A stretch of DNA of 64,000 bases from CAWUEX02 sp038148375 (lineage in GTDB: Bacteria; Pseudomonadota; Alphaproteobacteria; Rhodospirillales; Rhodospirillaceae): contig JAYQVH010000001.1 in the NCBI GenBank assembly GCA_038148375.1, positions 62,001-126,000 on the forward strand, written 5' to 3'. The position numbers and the translations under genes were made by a program. Below the pieces are notes generated by a model. That model saw only the letters and a program-made list of their open reading frames with translations, did no database searches and was not told the DNA's origin. Numbering within the stretch: position 1 is the first letter of the stretch; every line of letters begins with the position of its first letter. Shown here piece after piece: positions 19,065 through 27,765 of this stretch.

Positions 19065-20021
19065 TTACCCGTCCACATTGATCCGTTCGATCAGGCCCTG
19101 AAGCACGGACTCTGCCTGGTCGTTGGGAACCTGACAGGTGCCGGCAGCCTGATGACCGCCGCCGCCATGAGCGAGCATGAGTTCGCCGACGTTGGTTCTC
19201 GACGAGCGGTCGAAGATCGACTTGCCGACGGCAAACACAGTGTTCTGCTTCTTCAGGCCCCACATAACGTGGATCGAAATATTGGTGTCCGGATACATGG
19301 CGTAGATCAGGAAGCGGTTGGCCGCCCAAATGGTTTCCTCGTCGCGCAGATCCAGAACAACCAGGTTCTTATGAACAGTCGCGCAGCGCTCGATCTGTTC
19401 CTTGGCCTTGCCTTCGTGTTCGACATAGAGGTCGACACGTTCCTGAACGTCCGGCAGCTGGAGAATATCTTCGATGGGCATTTCGACGCATTTGTCGATC
19501 AGCTCCATCATCAGCTGATAGTTGGAAATGGTGAACTCGCGGAAGCGGCCAAGGCCGGTACGCGCGTCCATCAGGAAGTTCATCAGGTTCCAGCCTTGAG
19601 GGTTAAGGACTTCGTCCTTGTTGAAGTCTGCGGAGTCCCCTTTGTCGACCGCGATCATCAGGTCGTCGGAAATCCGTGGCACCTTATCCTTGCCGCCAAG
19701 CCAGTCGTAAACCACGCGGGCCGCAGACGGCGCATTCGCATCGATGATGTGGTTGATCTTTTCGCCAACACGAATGGTCTCACTTTCGTGGTGGTCGAAT
19801 GCAACCTTGACGCCTTCCACATACGGCAGGTTAGTGGTGATGTCGTTGCTGGTAATTTCGATCACACCGTCCTGCATATCCTTCGGGTGGACAAACTTGA
19901 TCTCTTCGATCAGGTCCAGCTCCTTAAGGATGGCGGCGCAGACCAAGCCATCGAAGTCACTGCGCGTGACCAGACGGTATTTTATGCCTGAATTGATAAG
20001 ATCCTCAGGAGTGACGGTCAT
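19065..20021 (-). CDS. DHH-family phosphoesterase
   Basis: 318 aa from ATG 20021, preceded by GGGGAG. DHH motifs are visible: TRSDFDGLVCA (DxD metal site), VAFDHHESE (DHH), IIDANAPSAARVVYD and a C-terminal DHHA1-type GGGGHQAAGTC. These proteins hydrolyse phosphodiesters or nanoRNA/c-di-AMP/pApA or act as exopolyphosphatase-like enzymes using Mn2+. Substrate here unassigned. Length resembles NrnA-type proteins. It stands alone and is divergent from the next lipoprotein gene. Confidence 0.85.
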   Translation of the reverse strand: MTVTPEDLINSGIKYRLVTRSDFDGLVCAAILKELDLIEEIKFVHPKDMQDGVIEITSNDITTNLPYVEGVKVAFDHHESETIRVGEKINHIIDANAPSAARVVYDWLGGKDKVPRISDDLMIAVDKGDSADFNKDEVLNPQGWNLMNFLMDARTGLGRFREFTISNYQLMMELIDKCVEMPIEDILQLPDVQERVDLYVEHEGKAKEQIERCATVHKNLVVLDLRDEETIWAANRFLIYAMYPDTNISIHVMWGLKKQNTVFAVGKSIFDRSSRTNVGELMLAHGGGGHQAAGTCQVPNDQAESVLQGLIERINVDG

Positions 20022-20167
20022 GGAAAACTCCCCTCGACATGTGCGCGTCCCGCGCCAAAGATAAACAGGAAAGCCGCGACGTGACATCGCCTCCCGCGAC
20101 CCTGAATACGGGACGTACGACGGATCACGTGGCGGTGCAACCGGGAATACTGTATTTAGTCCGGATA

Positions 20168-20509
20168 ATGGCAGATCAAGCTCCGTTCCGACCTCAGAAA
20201 ACACCTGCAAGGACTTGGATTCTCGCAACTTTCGTGGCGGTTTCGAGTCTCTATGGCTGTGCCGCCGAGCCCTTTGTCGATGGCCGCCGCGAAGCGGGAT
20301 CGACCCGCGCGGTCGGGCCGTCCGGTGTCAGCCGCGTGGCGATTTGCTACAACGGGCGGTCAACCACTCCGGAGACGGTGTGGCAATTGGCCGAATCCGA
20401 GTGCGCCAAGACCGACCGCGTCCCCCGTTATGAACGTCAGGAAGGGTTTGCCTGCTCGATCGCCAATCCGACGCGAATCTTTTTCCGCTGTGTCGCACCC
20501 AGCAGCTAG
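20168..20509 (+). CDS. Small putative lipoprotein
   Basis: 113 aa. A hydrophobic segment TWILATFVAVSSLYGC (about residues 16-31) ends in a lipobox-like LYGC, so the mature protein would be an acylated product of about 80 residues with three further Cys. No family recognised. The ATG at 20168 has no ribosome site; a TATTTA box at 20153-20158 lies only 9 nt before it, so a leaderless message is possible. It is followed after 27 nt by the DUF1330 protein gene. Confidence 0.6.
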   Translation: MADQAPFRPQKTPARTWILATFVAVSSLYGCAAEPFVDGRREAGSTRAVGPSGVSRVAICYNGRSTTPETVWQLAESECAKTDRVPRYERQEGFACSIANPTRIFFRCVAPSS

Positions 20510-20536
20510 CCCACTGAGCAACCAATTGAGGCCATC

Positions 20537-21301
20537 ATGAAGCATCTGCCTTCTCTGCCGCTTCTAACCCTCTTCCTCCTGCTGTCCGGCCCCGCCGCCG
20601 CAGACGGGCATGACGGCGAATCCGCCTGTAGCGCCGACGGTTATATGCTGGTTATGGGCGGCGTCGCCGATCCAGCGTCCGTGCCCGATCCCGAGCGCGC
20701 GGCAAAATACGGCCCCGCGGTTTGGGATCTGGTCGAGAGCTACGGTGCGTTCTATCTCGTGCGTAATGTCCCGGATGTCATCTACGAAGGCGACTGGCCC
20801 GACTGGAAAGCCGTGGTAATTTCCAAGTGGCCGTGCCGCGAGACCGGTTTGGAATTCTGGTATTCGGACGCCTATCAGAACGAGGTCAAACCGCTGCGCA
20901 AGGACGCCGGGGCTTACGATGTCGGCATGTTCGATCAATGTGACCCCGGTGCGCGCGCGGAAACCGAAGACGTTGTGCCCGACGCCTGCACCGACCCGTT
21001 TCTCGTCGTCGGCATGACCAAAGTTACGGACACAGAGGCCTACAGCCGCTACAGCCAGGCCATACGGTCCTCCAACCTGCCGCGCCGCGCGGGCTATACG
21101 CTGCTGTTCGGCGGCCAGCCCAAAGAGGTGCTGGAAGGGGATTGGCCTGCTGACTACTCCACGATGGTGTCCGTTTACCCATGCCGTGAAGCGTGGGAAG
21201 CGTTCTACAACGGCGAGCCGTACGTCAGCGAGATTAAACCGCTGCGCGCCGGAGCCGGCGATTTCCTGATCCTAGGCTTCCAACCGGAGCGGCTGGAGTA
21301 G
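20537..21301 (+). CDS. Exported protein with two DUF1330 domains
   Basis: 254 aa. Signal peptide (about 1-22, ending AAADG). Two ferredoxin-like DUF1330 repeats follow: about 35-125 (YMLVMGGVADPASV through FWYSDAYQNEVKPLRK) and about 145-250 (FLVVGMTKVTDTEAYSRYSQ through FYNGEPYVSEIKPLRA). Each ends in the same YxxEVKPLR-type motif, showing internal duplication. DUF1330 proteins are dimeric alpha-beta barrels with no agreed activity and are usually single-domain and cytoplasmic; a fused, exported double version is less common. Four Cys could form disulfides. Confidence 0.8.
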   Translation: MKHLPSLPLLTLFLLLSGPAAADGHDGESACSADGYMLVMGGVADPASVPDPERAAKYGPAVWDLVESYGAFYLVRNVPDVIYEGDWPDWKAVVISKWPCRETGLEFWYSDAYQNEVKPLRKDAGAYDVGMFDQCDPGARAETEDVVPDACTDPFLVVGMTKVTDTEAYSRYSQAIRSSNLPRRAGYTLLFGGQPKEVLEGDWPADYSTMVSVYPCREAWEAFYNGEPYVSEIKPLRAGAGDFLILGFQPERLE

Positions 21302-21305
21302 CGGC

Positions 21306-21854
21306 GTGACCCGGCACAGACCAGAACATATGATTCACATGGTCTGTGGGGCGACAGGCGCGGGCAAGTCCACCTATGCGTTGGATTTGTGCGGCGACAT
21401 CGGCGGCGTTCACCTGTCCATCGATGAATGGATGGTCACCCTGTTCTGGGACGACAGCCCGGACCCGATTGAATCCGAATGGACGATGGAGCGGATCAAC
21501 CGCTGCGAACTGCAAATGTGGGCGATGACCCAGCAATTGACTCAGTACAACATCCCGGCGGTGCTGGATTTGGGGTTCTCCACCCGGGATCACCGCATGA
21601 AGTTCGCGCGGCTGGCCACTGAGAGCGGGCTCAGCGCGCAGCTTCACTTTGTCGATCTGCCGCGCGAAGACCGCTGGGAACGTGTGAAGAAGCGCAACGC
21701 CAAGCGGGAAGACGCGTTGGGCAAGGGCAAGAACCTCAACAAGGCCTTCATGCTGGAAGTCGACAAAGAAATGTTCAATTTTGTCGAAGACATGTGGGAA
21801 CCGCCGGACGACGATGAGATGACAGCACTCAACGGCGTGCGGATAACCGAGTAA
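21306..21854 (+). CDS. P-loop kinase-like ATPase (zeta-toxin/AAA_33 type)
   Basis: 182 aa from GTG 21306, with GGAG placed 7 nt upstream inside the end of the previous gene. Walker A is GATGAGKST; HLSIDEWM supplies the Asp seen after strand 2 in small-molecule and nucleic-acid kinases; a later Arg-rich lid RWERVKKRNAKR follows. The pattern fits AAA_33/zeta-like kinases that phosphorylate small molecules. It starts 4 nt after the DUF1330 gene. No antitoxin gene is adjacent, so a toxin role is not supported. Confidence 0.75.
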   Translation: MTRHRPEHMIHMVCGATGAGKSTYALDLCGDIGGVHLSIDEWMVTLFWDDSPDPIESEWTMERINRCELQMWAMTQQLTQYNIPAVLDLGFSTRDHRMKFARLATESGLSAQLHFVDLPREDRWERVKKRNAKREDALGKGKNLNKAFMLEVDKEMFNFVEDMWEPPDDDEMTALNGVRITE

Positions 21855-21903
21855 GAAGCCGAGGCGAGGATGCGCGCGCCGTTACATATGTTAGAATGAA
21901 GAT

Positions 21904-23655
21904 ATGATTCGTATTCGCCGTATTCATGATACTGCGGCACCCGCCAACCGCCGAGCGGTTGAAGAAGTTCAGGGCATCATCCGGTCGCAATTCAACGACC
22001 TGACGGAAGCCAAGATTTCCGAGTTGCCGGAAAAACTACACAACCCGATGAAATTCGATTTCCGGGCGATGCTGTTCGTTTATGAAGACAGCCGCGGCCG
22101 GGTGCGCGGGTTTGCCCAGTTGTCGGTGAGCCCCAGTTTGCGTTTCGGGTTTCTCGATCTCATCGCCTTGCGCGATACGGTGAAAGGCGGCGGCATCGGC
22201 GCGGCCCTGTACGAACGCGTGCAAGAAGAATGCCTCGCGCTGGGTTGCTCGTGGCTGTTCTTGGAATGTTTGAGCGATCTGCCGGAGCATCACGGCGACG
22301 CCGCGTTCAACAAGGAAAACGCGGCGCGGCTGCGCTTCTATGAAAGCCACGGCGCCGTTCCGGTAACCGGCACACGCTACGAAGAACCGCGCGCGGCGAA
22401 CGATGGGAATGCGTATTTTCTTGTCGCCGACGGCCTGGGTCGGGGCGAAACGCTGAGCCGGGATTTTGCGGTCGCCGCCGTGCGCGCGGTTCTCAAGAGT
22501 AAATACAAGGGCAAGCTCAGCGACTCGCGCGTGAAAGCCATCCTCGAGTCCTTCAAGGACGACCCCGTACAGCTGCGCCCGCTCAAGTATGCACGCAAGG
22601 TGACGGCGCCGGTCTACCGCGGCGTTGCCCAAGACGAAAAGATCGCGCTCGCCGTTAGCGATGCGCACGTCATGCACCACATCAAAGATCAGGGGTACGT
22701 CGAAGTTCCGGTGCGCGTGAACGTCATTCTGGAAGAAATTTTGAAGAGCAACCTGTTCGACCGCCTTAAAGAAAAGGCCTTTCCCGACAAACACATTCTG
22801 GACGTCCACGACAAACGCTTCGTGCAGTACTTCAAGAAGGTTGCGCTCGACATTCCGCCCGAGCGCTCCGTGTTTCCAGATGTCTTCCCGATCCGCAAGG
22901 ACGTGGGCCGGCCGCGCCCCATCCCGCAGCATGCCGGCTACTACTGCATCGACATTTACAGTCCGATCAACCGCAACTCCTATTTGGCGGCACGCAAGGC
23001 GGTGGATTCGACCCTGACGGCGGCGCAGGCGATCGAGCGCGGCGCCAATCTGGCTTACGCGCTGGTACGTCCGCCCGGCCACCATGCCGGCACGGATTCC
23101 TTCGGCGGCTATTGCTACTTCAACTCAGCCGCTATCGCCGCGCATTACCTGTCAAGGCACGGCCACGTCGCGATCCTGGATGTCGACTACCACCACGGCA
23201 ACGGCCAGGAGCAGATCTTCTATGAGCGTGACGATGTGCTGACCGTATCCATCCACGCCGATCCGGCGTTTGAGTACCCCTATTTCAGCGGCTACGCGGA
23301 AGACACCGGCGAGGGTGAAGGGGTAGGCTATAATCTCAACCTTCCGCTCGGACGCGAAATTGCCGGACCGGCTTATATGCGCGCGCTGAAAAAAGCGCTG
23401 GCACGGATAAAATCGTTCAGACCCCAGTTCCTGATCATCGCCATGGGCTTGGACACGGCGCAGAACGATCCGTCGGGCGCCTGGAACTTGCTGACCGAAG
23501 ATTTCCGTGCCAATGCCCAGGCCATCGGTACCCTTGAGCTGCCGACTCTGGTGGTGCAGGAAGGCGGCTACGACACCCGCGTGCTGGGACGCAACGCACG
23601 CGCGTTTCTCTCCGGATTGTGGGAAGGCTTCTACGGCCGCGGCAGCGAGGGTTAG
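21904..23655 (+). CDS. GNAT acetyltransferase - histone deacetylase-like fusion protein
   Basis: 583 aa single reading frame. Residues about 1-180 are a GNAT domain (RGFAQLSV, VKGGGIGAALYERV acetyl-CoA loop, ENAARLRFYESHGAVP). Residues about 255-575 are an arginase/deacetylase-fold HDAC or acetylpolyamine amidohydrolase domain: PPGHHAG (H393-H394), D426-V-D428-Y-H430-H with zinc ligands D428 and H430, zinc ligand D517 in MGLDTAQNDP and catalytic Y556 in EGGYD. All catalytic residues of a Zn deacetylase are intact. One chain therefore can in principle add and remove acetyl groups. Acetylated lysine or polyamine are the likely substrates (inference). Confidence 0.9.
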   Translation: MIRIRRIHDTAAPANRRAVEEVQGIIRSQFNDLTEAKISELPEKLHNPMKFDFRAMLFVYEDSRGRVRGFAQLSVSPSLRFGFLDLIALRDTVKGGGIGAALYERVQEECLALGCSWLFLECLSDLPEHHGDAAFNKENAARLRFYESHGAVPVTGTRYEEPRAANDGNAYFLVADGLGRGETLSRDFAVAAVRAVLKSKYKGKLSDSRVKAILESFKDDPVQLRPLKYARKVTAPVYRGVAQDEKIALAVSDAHVMHHIKDQGYVEVPVRVNVILEEILKSNLFDRLKEKAFPDKHILDVHDKRFVQYFKKVALDIPPERSVFPDVFPIRKDVGRPRPIPQHAGYYCIDIYSPINRNSYLAARKAVDSTLTAAQAIERGANLAYALVRPPGHHAGTDSFGGYCYFNSAAIAAHYLSRHGHVAILDVDYHHGNGQEQIFYERDDVLTVSIHADPAFEYPYFSGYAEDTGEGEGVGYNLNLPLGREIAGPAYMRALKKALARIKSFRPQFLIIAMGLDTAQNDPSGAWNLLTEDFRANAQAIGTLELPTLVVQEGGYDTRVLGRNARAFLSGLWEGFYGRGSEG

Positions 23656-23761
23656 CAGAGCAATCTGGCCTAAGCTTATAAAATACAAGGCCGTTCCCGT
23701 TCCTATGGAGGGGCCAAGGACGTCGTGCTAGAGCCAACGTCTCAACGCAAGGAGGCGATGC

Positions 23762-24166
23762 ATGGCCAAATCTGCCCGTGAAAAACTCAACGCCAAAAAA
23801 GAGGCGAAAAAAGTGGTGCTCTCACACAGTTATGGCGGTGGCGGTGAAGGCCAGCTGATGTTTGTCGGGACACCGCGCATCATTGCCGACTACATCGAAA
23901 AAATTCCCTATGGCGAGACGCGGACGGTCGAGAAACTGCGCGGCGACCTCGCCCGCCGCCGCAAATGCGATATCACCTGCCCCATGTCGACGGCGATGTT
24001 CGTGCGCATGGCAGCCGAGGCCGCCCTCGAAGATCTCGCGGATGGCATTGCGCCGTCCAAAACTATACCTTTCTGGCGGGTCATCGACGGCCAATATAAA
24101 ATTGCGGGAAAGCTCAATGTGGACCCGGCATGGATTGACGAACAACGGGCCCTTGAGAACAAGTAG
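23762..24166 (+). CDS. MGMT-fold alkyltransferase-like protein without active cysteine
   Basis: 134 aa with a strong AAGGAGG ribosome site. A basic Lys/Ala-rich N-terminus (1-20) precedes a segment resembling the DNA-binding domain of O6-alkylguanine transferases: IPYGETRTVEKLRGDLARR, then IPFWRVIDGQYKIAGKL. The PCHRV active site of methyltransferases is PFWRV here, so no alkyl acceptor; alkyltransferase-like (ATL) proteins have PWHRV and flag O6-alkylguanine for nucleotide excision repair. Similarity is by motif only. It follows the GNAT-HDAC gene by about 106 nt. Confidence 0.6.
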   Translation: MAKSAREKLNAKKEAKKVVLSHSYGGGGEGQLMFVGTPRIIADYIEKIPYGETRTVEKLRGDLARRRKCDITCPMSTAMFVRMAAEAALEDLADGIAPSKTIPFWRVIDGQYKIAGKLNVDPAWIDEQRALENK

Positions 24167-24206
24167 CCATAACGGTGCCAGAACCGCGCAACGAGGACGA
24201 TAAGTT

Positions 24207-24524
24207 ATGGCCGATATCGTCATTGTCGCCTATCGCCCCAAGCCCGGACAGGCTGAGGCCCTGGTGAAGTTAGCGGCGGGGCATGTGCCGACGTTGCGCC
24301 GCCTGGGTCTGGCGACCGACCGGCCCGCCATGGTGATGACCAACAAAGACGGTGTGATCGTCGAGGTGTTCGAATGGGCGGACAGCGGCATTGCCAAAGC
24401 CCATCAAACGCCTGAGGTGCAGGAGATGTGGGCGCGCTATGCCGCTGCCTGCGACTACATCCCGTTACGTGAACTGCCGGAAGCGGCGGAGATGTTCGCC
24501 GAGTTCAAGCCGGTCAACGTCTAA
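24207..24524 (+). CDS. ABM-like dimeric alpha-beta barrel protein
   Basis: 105 aa. IVIVAYRPKPGQAEALVKLAAGHVPTLR is the typical start of antibiotic-biosynthesis-monooxygenase-like/stress-responsive ferredoxin-fold proteins, and VIVEVFEWADSGIAKAHQTPEVQEMW the typical C-terminal half. No cofactor-binding residues can be assigned. It lies 40 nt after the ATL-like gene and its end overlaps the converging PNPOx-like gene by 4 nt. Confidence 0.65.
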   Translation: MADIVIVAYRPKPGQAEALVKLAAGHVPTLRRLGLATDRPAMVMTNKDGVIVEVFEWADSGIAKAHQTPEVQEMWARYAAACDYIPLRELPEAAEMFAEFKPVNV

Positions 24525-25081
24525 GCCGCTGGCGGTTTCGCGTCAGGCGTCTTCGAGAAATCCTTTGCCGGCCATTGGTCAGCAACCTGCGGCAATGGAT
24601 TGGACTTGCCCGTCAGCCGCTCGACCGTGATGGCGTAAACAGTGATCGCCTTGAGGCGGGGAAAGAAATCCGCCGGACGACCCCAGTCGGCATCGCCATA
24701 CTTAGCCATCAGCGCAGTACAGAATTTCGTCTTATCGACTTCACAGTCCATCACCGCAATGCGCCCGAATGCAATAACGCTGCGATAAGACACCGAGGTA
24801 TCGCATTCGAACCGGCCATAGGCAAAGACATCGCCGGGACAATCGATCTCGAAACATACACGGCTGTCATGGTCGATATTGGTGCGCAGATGTCCTTTGG
24901 CGGCGGTGGCATGCACCCAGATCTTTTCGTCAATCCAGACGTAAAGCAGCGGCAGACAGTAGGGATAGCCGTCGGACCCGACAGTGGCCAGGTGTCCGCT
25001 GAAACCAGTTTCGAGAATCTCACGGACAGACTCTTCAGGGAGGGCTTTCTCCGCGCGCCTGATACCTGGGGTCGTACTCAT
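24521..25081 (-). CDS. Pyridoxamine 5'-phosphate oxidase-family flavin-binding protein
   Basis: 186 aa split-barrel protein: GHLATVGSDGYPYCLPLLYVWID, then AAKGHLRTNI and VSYRSVIAFGRI, the arrangement of PNPOx-like FMN or F420 binding proteins (often annotated as Nim-like). Substrate unknown. Start ATG 25081. It lies just downstream of the sdhB terminator and is convergent with the ABM-like gene. Confidence 0.8.
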   Translation of the reverse strand: MSTTPGIRRAEKALPEESVREILETGFSGHLATVGSDGYPYCLPLLYVWIDEKIWVHATAAKGHLRTNIDHDSRVCFEIDCPGDVFAYGRFECDTSVSYRSVIAFGRIAVMDCEVDKTKFCTALMAKYGDADWGRPADFFPRLKAITVYAITVERLTGKSNPLPQVADQWPAKDFSKTPDAKPPAA

Positions 25082-25100
25082 CTGTGGTCTCCAAAAGCAA

Positions 25101-25132
25101 AAGAGGCCGCCGGACAGAACCGGCGGCCTCTT
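25101..25132 (-). terminator. Terminator of the sdhCDAB operon
   Basis: A 13-bp perfect stem (25101-25113 with 25120-25132, loop ACAGAA) is followed on the minus strand by TTGCTTTTGG. It lies 34 nt past the sdhB stop and directly before the PNPOx-like gene. Confidence 0.88.
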
Positions 25133-25165
25133 AAGAACAATGGGGGCCGGTCAGCCCCAGGGTCT

Positions 25166-25948
25166 TTATCCCAAGCGCTCCACCATCTTGGATTTGATGT
25201 CGGCGATGGCTTTGGCCGGGTTCAAACCCTTCGGGCAGGCGTTGGTGCAGTTCATGATGGTGTGGCAGCGGTACAGGCGGAACGGATCCTCAAGCTGATC
25301 GAGGCGTTCGCCGGTGGCTTCGTCGCGGCTGTCGTTAATCCAGCGCGCGGCTTGCAGCAGCACGGCCGGGCCGAGATAGCGATCACCGTTCCACCAGTAG
25401 CTCGGGCAGCTGGTGGTGCAGCAGAAACACAAAATGCATTCCCACAGGCCGTCGAGCTTGGCGCGGTCTTCCGGCGACTGCTTGCGTTCCTGATTGGGGG
25501 GCGCGGGCGTGTCCGTCTTCATCCACGGCTCAATGGAGGTGAGCTGGGCGTAGACATGACTGACATCGGGGACAAGGTCCTTGATCACCGGCATATGCGG
25601 CAGCGGGTAGACTTTGACGTCGTCCTTGCACTCGTCAATCGGCTTCAAACACGCAAGCGTGTTGCGGCCGTCGATATTCATGGCGCAAGACCCGCAGATG
25701 CCTTCGCGGCAGGAGCGGCGCAGAGTCAGCGACGCGTCCATCTCGTCTTTGATCTTCAACAGCGCGTCCAGCACCATTGGTCCGCAGGTGTCCATATCGA
25801 CTTCGTAGGTGTCGACCCGGGGATTTTCCTCGGTGTCCGGATCGTAGCGGTAAACCGAGAACGTGCGCGTGTTGGTCGCACCTTCGGGTTTGGGATGGGC
25901 TTTGCCCTTTTGAACCCGCGAATTCTTCGGCAGCATTAACTCAACCAT
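25166..25948 (-). CDS. sdhB: Succinate dehydrogenase iron-sulfur subunit
   Basis: 260 aa. The [2Fe-2S] cluster site CREGICGSCAMNIDGRNTLAC, the [4Fe-4S] site CILCFCCTTSCP and the [3Fe-4S] site CHTIMNCTNACP are complete. It passes electrons from SdhA to the membrane quinone in respiratory complex II. 27 nt after sdhA, last gene of sdhCDAB. Confidence 0.97.
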   Translation of the reverse strand: MVELMLPKNSRVQKGKAHPKPEGATNTRTFSVYRYDPDTEENPRVDTYEVDMDTCGPMVLDALLKIKDEMDASLTLRRSCREGICGSCAMNIDGRNTLACLKPIDECKDDVKVYPLPHMPVIKDLVPDVSHVYAQLTSIEPWMKTDTPAPPNQERKQSPEDRAKLDGLWECILCFCCTTSCPSYWWNGDRYLGPAVLLQAARWINDSRDEATGERLDQLEDPFRLYRCHTIMNCTNACPKGLNPAKAIADIKSKMVERLG

Positions 25949-25975
25949 TACTCTCCTCCTCTAGGCGACGCGGGC

Positions 25976-27760
25976 TTAGTAGACGCGCGCCTTGGGCTCG
26001 ATGTATGCGACATCGTCCGACAGGGTGTAGGTATGCACCGGGCGGTAATCGAGACGGACGGACCAGTCCTCGTTCACATAGGCCAGGGTGTGTTTCATCC
26101 AGGTTTCGTCGTCGCGGTCCGGATAGTCCTCGTGGGCGTGGGCACCGCGGCTTTCGTGGCGTGCTTCGGCGCCGACAATGGTGCTGAGCGAACAGGCCAT
26201 CAGGTTGTCCAGTTCCAGCGCCTCAATCAGGTCGGTGTTGAAGATCAGGCTGCGGTCGGTAACCTTCAGATCGGCGACCGATTTCGAGATATCGGCCAGT
26301 TTGTCGCAGCCTTCCTTCAGCGTCTTCGAAGTCCGGAACACGGCGGCGTCGTTCTGCATGGCGCGCTGCATTTCGCCGCGAATTTTCGACGTCGGCGAAC
26401 CGCCGTCGGCATTGCGGGTCTTGTCCAAACGGCCAAGCGCGTAGTCGGCAGAGTCCTTCGGCAAGTTCGGCAGTGATGCTCCCGGCTTGACGATGTCGGC
26501 GCAGCGCAGCGCGGCCGCACGGCCGAACACGACGATATCCAGCAACGAGTTGGTGCCGAGGCGATTGGCGCCGTGCACGGACACGGACGCGCATTCGCCG
26601 ACGGCCATGAGGCCGGGGAATACTGCATCCGGATTGTCCGGTGTGGGCTTGAGAACTTCACCGAGATAGTTGGTCGGAATACCGCCCATATTGTAGTGGA
26701 CGGTCGGAAGCACCGGAATCGGTTCCTTCGTGGCGTCGACACCGGCGAAAATCTTCGCCGTTTCGGTGATGCCGGGCAGGCGTTCCCACAGCACGTCGGA
26801 ACCGAGATGCTCCAGGTGCAGCATGATGTGATCCTTGTCCGCCCCGACGCCGCGGCCTTCCCGGATTTCCATGGTCATGGCCCGGCTGACGACATCGCGC
26901 GACGCGAGGTCCTTGGCCGTCGGCGCGTAGCGCTCCATGAAGCGGTCGCCTTCGGAGTTGGTCAGATAGCCGCCTTCGCCGCGCGCCCCTTCGGTGATGA
27001 GCACGCCGGCGCCGTACACGCCGGTCGGGTGGAACTGAACGAATTCCATGTCCTGAAGCGGCAGACCGGCGCGGGCGACCATGGCATTGCCGTCGCCGGT
27101 GCAGGTGTGCGCCGAGGTGCAGGAGAAATACGAGCGGCCATAGCCACCTGTCGCCAGCACAACCTGATGGGCGCGGAAGCGGTGAATTTCGCCGGTCGCC
27201 ATGTCGAGCGCGACCACGCCGTGGCACCGCTCGCCGTCGGTGATCAGATCGATGGCGAAGAACTCGATAAAGAACTCGGCGTTGTGCTTCAGGCTCTGCT
27301 GATAGAGCGTGTGCAGAATGGCATGGCCGGTCCGGTCAGCGGCGGCGCAGGCGCGCTGCACCGGCGCTTCGCCGAAGTTGCGCATATGGCCGCCGAAAGG
27401 GCGCTGATAGATCTTGCCTTCCGGCGTGCGCGAAAACGGCACGCCGTAGTGTTCGAGTTCACGCACCGCCGGAATGGCTTCGCGGCACATGTATTCGATG
27501 GCGTCCTGGTCACCGAGCCAGTCGGAGCCCTTGACGGTGTCGTACATGTGCCATTCCCACTTGTCCTCAGCCATGTTGCCGAGCGCAGCCCCGACACCGC
27601 CTTGCGCGGCAACCGTATGGCTGCGGGTGGGAAACACCTTGGTGATGCAGGCCGTTTTCAGACCGTGCTGAACCATACCGAAGGTGGCGCGCAGTCCGGC
27701 ACCGCCGGCGCCGACAACGACAACGTCGTAATCGTGATCAATAATGTCGTAGGCAGCCAT
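25976..27760 (-). CDS. sdhA: Succinate dehydrogenase flavoprotein subunit
   Basis: 594 aa from ATG 27760 (the frame stays open upstream through sdhD but the family N-terminus YDVVVVGAGGAGLRA follows this ATG). The covalent FAD His lies in TRSHTVAAQGGVGAA; the active-site region includes HGANRLGTNSLLDIVVFGR and the late Arg in ARHESRGAHAHEDYPDRDD. It oxidises succinate to fumarate. 5 nt from sdhD. Confidence 0.97.
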   Translation of the reverse strand: MAAYDIIDHDYDVVVVGAGGAGLRATFGMVQHGLKTACITKVFPTRSHTVAAQGGVGAALGNMAEDKWEWHMYDTVKGSDWLGDQDAIEYMCREAIPAVRELEHYGVPFSRTPEGKIYQRPFGGHMRNFGEAPVQRACAAADRTGHAILHTLYQQSLKHNAEFFIEFFAIDLITDGERCHGVVALDMATGEIHRFRAHQVVLATGGYGRSYFSCTSAHTCTGDGNAMVARAGLPLQDMEFVQFHPTGVYGAGVLITEGARGEGGYLTNSEGDRFMERYAPTAKDLASRDVVSRAMTMEIREGRGVGADKDHIMLHLEHLGSDVLWERLPGITETAKIFAGVDATKEPIPVLPTVHYNMGGIPTNYLGEVLKPTPDNPDAVFPGLMAVGECASVSVHGANRLGTNSLLDIVVFGRAAALRCADIVKPGASLPNLPKDSADYALGRLDKTRNADGGSPTSKIRGEMQRAMQNDAAVFRTSKTLKEGCDKLADISKSVADLKVTDRSLIFNTDLIEALELDNLMACSLSTIVGAEARHESRGAHAHEDYPDRDDETWMKHTLAYVNEDWSVRLDYRPVHTYTLSDDVAYIEPKARVY

Positions 27761-27765
27761 AACCC

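Noticed and set aside
21306..21854. Zeta-type toxin of a toxin-antitoxin pair
   Set aside because: No small antitoxin gene adjoins it; the upstream neighbour is an exported DUF1330 protein.
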